Part shown: positions 10,420 to 22,400 of the stretch, one piece after another
Layout: each line of letters begins with the position of its first letter
Position numbering within the stretch: position 1 is the stretch's first letter
Assembly: GCA_020650975.1 (NCBI GenBank)
Contig: JAIPMN010004348.1
Span: 1-35,679 of the forward strand
Origin: Apostichopus californicus
Lineage: Eukaryota > Echinodermata > Holothuroidea > Aspidochirotida > Stichopodidae
Length of the DNA stretch: 35,679 bases
Direction: 5' to 3'
The notes under the pieces: model-generated
What the model was told of the DNA's origin: nothing
The model's database searches: none
The model's input: only the letters and a program-made list of their open reading frames with translations
Translations under genes and position numbers: made by a program

Positions 10420-13400
10420 GTTTGTTGTCAGTGTTTTCTAGCCTAGGCGTAGGTTAGGCGCATACCTAGCCTGGCTGTAGTCGTAGTCATACTACACTAG
10501 TACTGTTGTAGTACTAGTAGTAGGCTAGATTTATTAGGCTAGGACCTAGTTTGACTTAGGTCTAAATTAAATAGAAAAAGGTTTAGTTCAAACTTCTAGC
10601 CATCAGTGGCTTGTAGAATTTAGTGAAACGAAACTTACAATTAGGTAACAACCATGGCAATAGGTCCAGAGTGTGGTATGCATAACCCATCCCCCTTTTT
10701 ACCCCACCTCTTGCAAACACAAAATTAAAGGAGGCCTAGGCCAGTAATGAACCCAACCTAGCATGCATGAACTATGATGTAGCATTACTAGCCTTAAGAC
10801 CAAGTATAAAACAAATTTATGAAAATATAATAAAATTTGCCTCAAGAATGTACAATTTCACGCCTGATTTTTTTTGATGTGCCAATAATCGGGGCCTAGA
10901 CCCCTAGGGCTAATTACACTGGAGTTGGTTTCAAGTTCAAGAACCTCAAAAGTGTTGTCTTTAATGCGGATTTCATTTGTAGAATATTTTGGCAATATGC
11001 AACATACTGTTTTTCATGTGGCTCCCACATTGATGCTTTTTAGTTGTTGTTGTTGTTGTATCTTTGTAGTATAAATCATTTGACTCCTACTGTATATCCT
11101 AAGGAGAAAATAGTTCACCTTGAAAGTATAGGCAGCTCTGTTTAAAAGATGCCAGTATTTACATAATAATGTGAAATTTACTAAACAAGTTCATGTAAGT
11201 GGCAAAGATCACCCCTATGGGAAAAACTGAGCACATTACTACAATGTATAAAAATAGTTATTCAAATTTTTAATGAAATAAAAGCTACAGTGTGATATTA
11301 CATCTCATAGACAGTTTGATCAAAAATATTACTTGGGTTATTAAACACTTACAATCTTGTACGGTCAAGTAGCAGAAAAAAATTCCAGTATTTACATTAT
11401 ATTAATAACAAGTATAATAATAATGTGAAATGTTGAACTTTAATGTTTTTAAGCAACATCGTATTTAAGTGGAGAAAAGTTGAATAAATATTGGATCATT
11501 TTCTGCGTAAAAGGATAACTATATATGTGAAGCGATAGATACATGTGTTGTAAATGAACAGGATGTTTGAGCTTTTTGTCTCCCTTCAGTAAAAGTTGGA
11601 ATATAATTGAATATTTTATAAATTTTCATCAAATGTCCTCTAATTTAATTATATTTTGTCCATGTAGGAATCCACCAGGGTTTGCATATGTGGTTTACAA
11701 GCACAGAGATGACGCAGAGTATGCTGTGAGGAAGCTGCACGGACGGTAAAGATCTTACTTTAATATCTCTTACATGTCTCCTCATGACATCTGCACTTTC
11801 ACATCTTTCCTTGTGTAGAGTACTTGGTAACCTTTGACCTTTCTGTTGTTTTCAACAAAGAATCAAGGACAGTACTGTAAGCTTTAACAGATCTTCAATT
11901 TAAAATCAAGAAAATTGGTGAAAAGGATTTTCTGCTGAAGAAGTATATGAAACTTATTGGAGAGAGAAATATTCCACACTATTACTTTACAGGGTAGTTG
12001 GAAGCCATCTCAGTATCTTACCTGTAACTTGAGATAAAGTTGAATGTTTGTACTAATCCTAGTTTGACTGGGTAAACCTTCAACTGTACTGTACTCCAGG
12101 AAGTTGGATTACAGTCTGGGGTATGTGATGCCGTCTGGGCAAATTGCCCCTCAAAAGCTTACTTAGGCTGTTATAATCTTCTGTTGATTTCTCCTTGAAA
12201 CCTGATGCTGTACTTTTAGAATCTTTGCTTATTAGCATATAAAGTCTCTGTACTTAAAATGTCATCAAAATGAAAGCTTCAGAATGGCTGGCAGAGGAAA
12301 GGGGCAATGACTTGGAGAGGTCAGGCAGAGGGGGAGGTTCGGGGGGGGGGGAGGGGACTTTGCAATATGTTATCAGTTGTTTTACTTTGAAATAATCGTA
12401 ACATTGAAAATTAACCTCGACATCACCACTCTGTAGATACGTCTGTGGGAAGCAGGTCCGTGTGGAGTTTGCCAAGCCGTACCCTGGCCCGCCACCAAAC
12501 ATAAACTATGTGCCGAGACATGGAGAAAAACATAAGAGCAGGTTAGTGTGGCCCCGATCCTAAATGACCATGTAGTGAAACGATGAAGAAAGGAATGTTT
12601 CTTGGGCTTTCTGTAAATTGCATTAGAGAAAAATAAGAAGAAAGAAAGGAAGAAAGAAAAAAAGTAAATAAATTGTCAGATAAATTGTCAGAAATTTAGC
12701 AGTGAACATCTTGCAACCAATAAACAAAGGCTATTTATAGAGAAAAACATGAAATGTTGCTAAATTGTCCAATTTTTATATTTCTCTGAAAGATGGATAT
12801 GTATCTCATAGCTTTATGGTAAACGGAGGTCATTGTTGTTTGCAGTAACTGTGGATGTTATACATGTATCCAACAATAAACCGGATTTCTCGAATTCCCT
12901 GATATTCAGCATCCATGGAAGTTTTGTCGTCAGTCTCTCGATATATATCTTTGTAGGCAAAATCATGCACAGTTTGTACAGTGTTACGTTGACTATCCCT
13001 GTACTACATAAACAGAAATGTTGGTCAGAGTTCCAAGTGAATCCAAGTCCCGAGCTGTTTATCAGGGGAGCCACTTTGTGATATAAAACAGTTCGGTCGA
13101 GCCAGGATATCCCGACAGGTTGACAGAAACTGTTCAATCAAATTTTTGGGTAGCATGTGGTATTAAGTTTGATTCACAGAAAAAGAAAAAATATAGAAAA
13201 TCAAAGTAGCAAAGCAGTTATGGAAGGATTTGCTGTACAGGCATAGTTCGGATTGGAAAATTAGCTTGCTGAATTGGTGCTCAATACTCATTTTTGAAGA
13301 TATGAGTTTATATATGTAAGTTAATGCTGAACTCTGAAGTCACTGTACAGTATTGTATAGGTCAGAGCAGTTGTTCATTTCTTCATATTTGATTGGGTCT

Positions 13401-16400
13401 GTTTGGGTTATGAAACATCTCAGTTACTTGGAAATACATATATATCCGGACAGGATTAACTCACAGATTTAGAGTGTTAAGTCTGATCTCTCCCTAGATA
13501 AAGTAAATTCTTTATATACAGTTTCTTCTCCTCATTTAGGAAGGTGTGTGGCGTATTTTCTTAATATCCTTTCAGTTAATGCTTTAGGTTTTTGTGATTA
13601 TTTTTTGCTTTACCAATCTTTTAACTTGACAGCTTTTCTTACCAGCCTAGCGCTTGTTCTTTGCCATCTTGACTTTACACCTCGAGATTCCTTGTCAGTT
13701 CCTCTCTACCTTACAACCAAGCAAAGGTTTCTTCTGAATCCGTACCACAACTCTACTCAATAGAGAACGTTCACAATGGCTGGAGGGGTGATCCCTACCA
13801 GCCCAAGTTTGTTGCACCACACAAGACACTACCAAACCGTGTAACAACCAGTTACCAAACCAGTTAAAAACCAGTTACCAATCCAGTTAAAACCAGTTGC
13901 CAATCCAGTAATAACCAGTTACCAATCCAGTTAAAACCAATCGCCAAACCAGTTTAAACCAGTCACTACCAACAAGTCTTAACCAATCACGAATCCAGTT
14001 TTTTATCAAGACCCTACCTACCACCCCCCCCCGCCTCCCCTCCCTTGATGTAGCATCTCTCCTCACATAATGAGCTACAGTGCTGAGGTGCTAATAGAGC
14101 TTGGCGTCCTATTGGCCCCTCATCATGTCACCATCTTTAGCTAGAGCGCTAGTTTACAAACATTTCATTTCACAGTACTTTTACTGAAATTTCAGATTAC
14201 TGAAGTTAAAGTACTGTCTCAAGTCCAGAGTTGAGGTCAATTCACCAAGCTTAAAACGCTTTCTACATCATGTTTATCCAACTATTTCGTCTTTCACTGA
14301 GAATGGAAGATAAAAAAAAGGATTTTCGAGGGATTTGTTTGACCATTGTTGACCATGCGCTCTGACCTTAAAAACTTTCTCCTTACTTACCCACACCATT
14401 TTGTGTTCCATTCAAACTTGTACAACTTCTTGCTTTGTAGACTACTGTATGAACAGCCCTTGATTAGGGAATAAGTAACAAACGAATTTGACTGGGACAA
14501 ATTTACATTCCGATAATTTGTCAACATTAATGATCTGCCGAACCAAACACCGTGTTAACAAAACCAATATTTATTTTATTATTTGAAGTGGAAACTTGAA
14601 TCAGCTGTGTCAATAATAAATTACCCTACAGCAAGATACAGTATGTAATATACTATTCTTCAATTTTCCTTACAGAATGGGGGAAAAATTGGAATAGATG
14701 GACTATGCTGTATTATAACCTTTTTGCTTTTTTTCAAAAAATTTCTGAAATAATAGAACAATAATATCACTTTCATGAGGTGTTAGCACTGAGTAGAATT
14801 AAATCTTAGCAAATTTCCCCCACCTCCACCCTAGACCCTTAAAAAATATTCCCCCATCCTAAGAAAGAAAAGAAAGAAAATAGTCCATTGTGGAACACTA
14901 GTTGAAGTAAAATGTAGTTTACCCCTTTACTAAATATTTTTACTTTGAATTTGAGCTTTATTAACCCCCCCCCCAACCCTTGAATATATGTTAGTTCTAC
15001 AAGATGTCTCACGTTACAGTAACGGTTAGAAATTTAGTCAAAAGTAGTAAATTAGTCAAGCAGTTGTCGAACACCTCGGACAAGTCTCACTTGGCGAAAA
15101 TTTAAACCACAGTTGAAAGGAATCAGTACTATTTATTATGTGAAATTATGCTAAAAAATGTTGAGAAAACGGTCAGACATGGTCAAACATGAACTTGTGC
15201 GAGTCTTAAGAGCAATCCTTCCTTTAGTAACTCGTTAATATCCTTTCTGTATCTGAACCTTTTGATTAATTTGGCGACTAATTACTGAATCTGGTTTATG
15301 ATTCGGATATGAAAAGTCATCAGAAAATTCCCTTCTGGAATATGAAGACATTGAAACACCTGGCGACTGTTGCCATGCATAAATTTGGTGGCAATGCAGA
15401 TGGGTATAAAACCATTTGAATTTGTCATGAAAAGTTGGAACCAGTGAAGAAGATGAATTGACCTCAACTCAAGATCCAAAGGCAAGTCATTCCCCCTCCC
15501 CCTCCCCCCACAAAAAAGAAAAAAGTGGAAAAAAGTTTTTAACCAACTCTCGCGTTTAGACCTACCAAACCAATACCAAACAACCAATACCAAACAACCA
15601 CACCAAACCGAATCATGCTATCAGGTCAACTGTAACCTTTGACCTTGATAGTAGCCCACGCCAACAGACACAACCAACCAGAGAGAGGTAAATATGAAGC
15701 ATTCTAGGTGTCAACTTTCTCATATAGTTCCAGGAGCAGGTTGATTGTAGCAAGTTTGGGGGAAGGGGGTGGGAGAAACAAGGGGAAGGGAAAAGAGAGA
15801 AGGGATTGGGCAAGATTCAAACGTTGTGATAAAGCAATATGGGTGTATAAGTTGGGCAGAGTGATTTACAGCGTATATTATCACTGGTAGAAGCGAACCA
15901 TGGCAGTCTCAAAACCATAGATATGTATAATGTACACTACCATTGATTGTCTTCTGCCATCCACTACATTATCTTCTGCACAGGTTCCATAATTTTCCTA
16001 CAATTTTTCCTGTATCTTCACAAAGTTTTAATGTCATTCATGTCATTTACGAAATTGAAAAAAATTCTCATATCTCCTTTGGTGTCCTTTGTGATATGTA
16101 ATAAAAAAAAAAGAAGGATAAATTCTGCAGCTGTCGTTGTTGAAATGGTTTGCTTTAACTTTAAGGGTGAAAGACGAGCAATTCATCAGGTTAGAGCTTG
16201 TATAGGCTTCTCTGAAAACCAGTTGCACAAAAAACAATCTGTGTTTATGTCTGTGAATTGAGAGTTTATGGTTAGAAAATGTAAATGTATGGCTGCAATT
16301 TATGGAGTTGATCCTTGATGATTTTCATCGCTCAAGAACCTTTGACCTAGGTCACTATAAGTTTGGTTACTTCTTAACGTTTGAACAGATCATTTGTTTC

Positions 16401-19400
16401 GCCAATAGCTGCCCAAATGTGACACGATACTTATTTTGTCAATTTCCTTTATAAATAGTCATGTATTTCATTGAAGAATCGCTATGTATTTGCACGTTTC
16501 GTTGCCCCCAAAAAACTGCCTCCTGCAAGAAAGGGTAGTACTTAAGGCATCAAAATTGAAAACAATGGAAAAGCCATGGATTTTTGTTTTGCAAGGCGGA
16601 ATATTTCTCTTGATCCAAATGAGTAGAAGAACAGGAAATAAAGGTAGTTAGACAATTTCGGATTTGCTTTTAAAATATGCAGTCATGACTGTAACCATCT
16701 TTAGTTCTCTTTAGATGCTTCTTTGTAGCGGTTGGCTAACATGACTCTCTCTACGATCTTCCACTGTTCTCTCTTTCTCATACTGGGATCATGTTGTACT
16801 GTATAGAGTAAACAGTACAGCACTCTCAATGCTCTCACACTGTGTATGAAATAACCTCCTCGTCGGTCCTTGTCACCATCAAACAGTTACTCTCATCGTA
16901 CCTGTATGTCCTTCCCTTTTGTGAAATTTCTCCTTTGTCTCATATGTTTTTCTTTATTTTTTACTTTTTTTAAATTTTTTATTTTTAGGTATATTTCTGT
17001 GTTTTTGTAACATTTCGTGTACACTAACCTGTACATGGTTTCCTCATTCCACCGACTCGCCAGTGGTTATTAAAGTTCCTCGGTTCCTCAGTGAAAGTGC
17101 GTGAAATTCCTGTAACATGCTCTCTGTTTCTGAGAAAGATATTGCCAGTTGTCACCTTGTACATGTACATCTTTATTCCCTGAATTATGCGAGCTGGTTG
17201 CGTGTGAATTGAAATTTAAAAAAGGCTTGAAATAAAATTTAAAATTTTATTCCTCACGATTACAGTTGATAATTCTCAAACATTGTTATGATAAGTCCCC
17301 AGTTAATAAGTACAGTTTATCTCACAAACCACGATAACAACCTTGCTTAGATGATCATTGATTTTTGTGTCCTTTTGGATGCATTTTGGCCTCCAAAACT
17401 GTCGATTATATCAGAACCCTGTAAACCTAGCCTCTGTCATAATGCTCTCAAAGGCCTAGGTGATCAAACCAGGGAATGGTTTAATCCCTGGTATCGCCCA
17501 TTACAACTCTGTAGGTTTGCGATATTGCATAATAAGTAAGTAATCGGAAATAATTTGTCCAGTATTGCCTCTCGTAATGCTATGCAAAGTGGTCAAATTT
17601 CTATACAAGTTCAAAGATTATGTCCTTTTTCTTCATGGGCACGGTGGATAGTATTTTATAATCTGACACAAAGTTTCAGAGCCCCTTAACCTGGTACACA
17701 AAATGTGAAATTTGGGAATTTGTTCCCAGGTTTTAAACAACAGCAATATACATCTGATAGTCATTGTCATGTATCACAGTTTCATACTATTGCCAGTAGT
17801 TTGTGAGTGGAGAAACAAAAACAGGGAATAAAATAATATAATTTTTTAAATTAAAATTTTTACAATTGCAATATAATCTTCATGACTTTGAAGGTATTTT
17901 TTTTCATCATAAAACTCACTGACATTGCAATGCTATGTGGCTACAGGTATGATGCTAAAATTCTGCAATATATCTTTGCATTTGTTTAGCAATTTGGTCA
18001 CTGTAGTTGTCATGTATCTGTAGGGTACCAGATGAAATGTGTTTCGTTCGGTTGTCGTACAAATATTGAATGCATCTTTTGTCCTCCTCTCTTTGAAGGT
18101 CAAGGTCCCGTTCACCACGACGGTCTCGTTCTAGGTAAGTTTAACTTTCGAACTTTTGAGTTAAAAACGGGCCGAATGGTGACCAAATTTTAGTGCTGTA
18201 ATGTTTTTATTTTGTATTTGCTGTAAATGCCATGATCATGGAATTGATATTTGAAAACTTGAAAACTATTCCATAACTTTAGTTTATATAGTTTGCTAAG
18301 TGTTCTCATGTTTGACTGTCAATATAATAATATAATATAATAATGGCGGCTGCATCTCTAAATGTAAAAGGCACATCTTTTTCACTTGGGTACCCCGAGA
18401 GATACGGTCTCTAATAGACTGATAAGTCTGCCGACCAACTCATTCACACAGTACCTTCATAAGCAGTAATCTTTTACAACTCTTTTACTCTGGTTGTTAC
18501 TACTACAGACCTATCAATGTAAATGACGTTACAGCCCATTCTGAATTCACCCGACGGATTAATTTTCTAAAAAGTCTTTAAACATTCACGTATCAGCCAA
18601 AATACTGTATCAGTTTTACTAGCTGTCTGTCTTAATCAATTCTGCCTATAATGCAAATGTTTTCACAATAAAAAATTGCTGACTGTGTTTTGTTGTTGTA
18701 GATCCAAGGACAGGCAGAAGCGGCGTTCTCGATCGCCCGATAAAAATCAACGACGGAGGTCTCGTTCAAACGAACGAAGAGACAGATCTAGGTAAGAACA
18801 TGAGATTTGATCCGTAAGAAAGACTCAAAGCAAAACCAGCAAATATCTGAGCAATTTCTAAGTAGTTTCGTTCCGTCTGAAGGGACGACAGTGTCAAAAT
18901 GGTGAAAAACCCAACGTTGGTCAGTGAAATCAGATTTGGAAGACGTTTGGCTTACAGCTTAGGTTACCGTACAGTGTATGCAAATCGTTTATCACATATT
19001 CCTTGTATTTGTTATATATAGCGTTCACTCATCTATCAAAGATGTAACGTTTCTACTGCTGTGCACAAGTTTATTAAAACGTGAGCATGAAGCCATAAAT
19101 CAACGTTAAAACGTTGATTATTAAGGTACTTAAGGGATACATACAAAAAAATAAAATAAAACTGTTAGCAAACTGCTTATCCACTAGAGAGCCTGTGTAA
19201 GAGAATGTGTAAAAGTAAGTTGGCCTGACGTTCGATCCTAGCAGGATCTTCTTCAAAGGCTAAATGATAAGTAACAGTAACAGAAGGGACAAAAACACGC
19301 ACAGAATACAGACAGGTTAATGAGCATGGTGAACACAAAGAGATAGATGTAAGGGGATTAGTAGACAAGGGATGGAGAGAAGAAAGAAAGAAACAAGCAG

Positions 19401-22400
19401 GGGAAGAGAAGAGGTAGGGGATAAACAGTGGGATACATACATGTGAGTCAGGTTGCTTGGTTTAATCTATTAATCTGGTTAAGGGGGTTAGATTAAGATT
19501 AGGAAGGAAAGATCCTGCTACCCTTTCCCGCCTCCTGTCAATAATTTAACATAATTGGATGTGCTTGCATTTGGCATTTACCCATCAGACCTTGCGTGGA
19601 TCAACTATAGCCTGCACAGTTTTGCACCTTATGGTGTAGCCAGACAGGGCATAGTTCCTCTCTTCCTTCTGCCTTTACACCTTTCCACCCCTCTCACGCT
19701 CCCTCCTACCCCTCCCCTCTCCCCACCACCAACTTTCTTTCGGAATAAACTCTGGCAACTCAGATTCAGAACACAATATTTGCATATTGATTACTCAAAT
19801 AATAGAAATAGATGAATAGGTCCTTGATTTTCATCTATAACGTACTGTACGGTGTGGGTTTATGTTGGCATTCATCCAAACAGCTATGTATAGATTTATT
19901 TTAAAAGTGTTATCCTTTTCTTTATGCTTGTTACATCAAACATGGCACTTTTATAATACATACTATACTGTATATAGCTCATCCTTTGTTGTACATAAAC
20001 CAATTCAGGCAACTGAGAGCAGTTTCCACAGTGAGAGTGCTCAGCCCTCACTGACGCCAGAGTAAATTCAGCCTCCTTCAGTTTACCCTCGTTGAGTTTT
20101 GATTAAGAGCAATCGAGATGTCAGAACAGGGGTTTCATGTGAAGAGTGTCGTGTAAAGAGGAGGAAACAGGCAGGGCATTTGTCAACAAACATGAAAATC
20201 TGATGGGGGAGAAAAAAAAAATTGCAGTTTGCATCGAGAGTGACGCTGCTTGTATTTGGTTTTGTGACAGATAGTATAAAGACCAGATGGGCATTTTATA
20301 CTGTATGGTATTTTATATTTTGTTTCCATAGTTAAGATGGACAACTGATGTTTTGTTTGAACTGGCAGTCACTGGGTACTGTAAAGTGTAGTGCATTCAT
20401 TCCCCAAAGCTAGAATCATATATATGTTACCTACTGCGGTATATATACTGTGTCACCTGGCATATTACATATCCTGTGAAGTTCATTTTTCTTTCTCTTG
20501 CAAAAATGATCAGCCATTTTGCCTTACACATTCTAGGTGTAATAAAAAAGAAAAAGAAAGATACTTCTCAATCAATTTAAGGGTGCTGTACAGTATGTGT
20601 GCTCAGTATGTGTGTTCAATATATGTGCTTTGTATGTGTGCTCAGTATGTGTGCTCAGTTTGTGCGCTCAGTTTGTGCGCTCAGTATGTGCGCTCAGTAT
20701 GTGTGCCCAGTATGTGTGCTCAGTATGTATGCTCAGTATGTGTTCTCAGTATGTGTGCTAAGTATGTGCGCTCAGTATGTGTGCTCAGTATGTGTGCTCA
20801 ATATGTGCACTCAGTATGTGTGCTCAGTATGTGTGTTCAGTATGTGTTCTCAGTATGTGTTCTCAGTATGTGTGCTCAGTATGTACTCTCAATATGTGCG
20901 CTCAGTATGTGTGCTCAGTATGTGTTCTCAGTATGTGTGCTCAGTATGTGTGCTCAGTATGTGTGCTCAGTATGCATGCTCAAAATTGGTTAAACACGGG
21001 TGGCAAAGTAAGTTACCAGAGGAAAGATAATTTGTGTTTAGCCTACCACACATCCGGTGTGAACTCTAGGGTGCGTCCCACTTACTGTAACACGACTCAC
21101 TCAGTGTACGTGATTGAGAACATGACTTACTTGTGAAGGAAACAGGTGTCATTGAATAAACGTGTAGGTGGGCACGGATGTGATCGGAGTGTAGATCATT
21201 AATGTCAAATGAGTTTTAAGGGACTATTTAAACATATGCAGGTACTGTACTGGAGGGTGGGGGGAGGGGATAAAGTGAAACACAGTACTGGGTGCTCCCA
21301 TCAGGGTAAGTGGGTTGAAAGAGGGGAGAGAGAGGGGAAAGAGAGAGGGGGGGGGGTTGGGGGTGTTGATCACAATTACAGTACAGCTGGTAATCTAAGT
21401 GCACTGTCTTCCTATAGCAGTTGAGTTTGAACAGTTACAGCACTAATCACATTAAGAGCCCAGTTCCATCAATGTTGTCTCATATAAAATTGAAAAAAAG
21501 GAAGCTGAATTATTAATTTCTCTCATACAATGATATGAAACTAAAAGCTTTTGAAAAACTCAGGTTCTAATTGCTGGAAATTGTTCTACTGTTAACCAAG
21601 TCTGCAGGCATCCTGTAAATATTTTCCAGTCACACAAAGAATTAATGCTGAACAATACATTGTTAGTCATCTTTCATGAAATATTTTTACAACCCCATTC
21701 TGGGTAAAAATAAAACAGCTGTTTAATTTTAATGAAAGCTGTTTATTGCAATGTGCATGGCCTAACGAGCATAAAATAACATAATTTCACACTGCTGAAG
21801 CACAGTACTTTCAAAGTACAGTTTTTGTCAAAGTATTTTCAAAATACAGACAGTACAGTTGTATGAACATTATGGATTTTAAATGTTAAAAAAAATGTCA
21901 TTTAAATGTTAAAATTATAAAAAGAACAGCAAAAACTGTTTTTGCTGTATTCTCAGGGAATGATCCAGTATCACATGAAGAAATATGAAAATTGCTAAAT
22001 AATTGCCAGCATGTCTGTGTATCTGTGTTCCTATTTACTCCTTCATTTGAAGGTGATCCACTTTGTGAAGGAAGTGAACTTGAAGCAAACAAGTGTGATG
22101 TCACAGTTGCATATTGACAAAACCCTTTGTTTCTTTTTCTATTCCTTTCAAAATGAGTTTCATCCAGTTACTACATAGCAAATAGCGTGCAACGCAGGAA
22201 ATATTACAAAATGCTGTGCAAAAATTGTCAGATTACTACACAAGTGGAAAGATTTATACACAGTGCAGTTTAATACACAGGAACCCTAGGATTTTACAAG
22301 ACTACAATTTTGTAGCCTTCGAAACTGCGATTCAAAGTTCAAACCCTAAATTATTCCATGCAAAATGATCGGAAAATTCTGAAATAAAGCTCATTTTGGT

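Noticed and set aside
12254..12502. Minus-strand open frame over gene B exon 3
   Set aside because: Antisense shadow of a well-supported plus-strand exon.
13541..13763. Possible cassette (poison) exon in gene B intron 3
   Set aside because: The acceptor tract before 13541 is strong, but no donor gives a plausible exon size and there is no similarity to gene A intron 3.
19097..19120. Short inverted repeat CAACGTT-AA-AACGTTG
   Set aside because: Seven-base arms in AT-rich DNA are expected by chance and have no clear role.
20391..21136. Long Cys-rich open frames on the plus strand
   Set aside because: They come from a 13-bp unit without stops, read in all three frames with the same peptide; they lie inside a gene B intron and have no coding signature.
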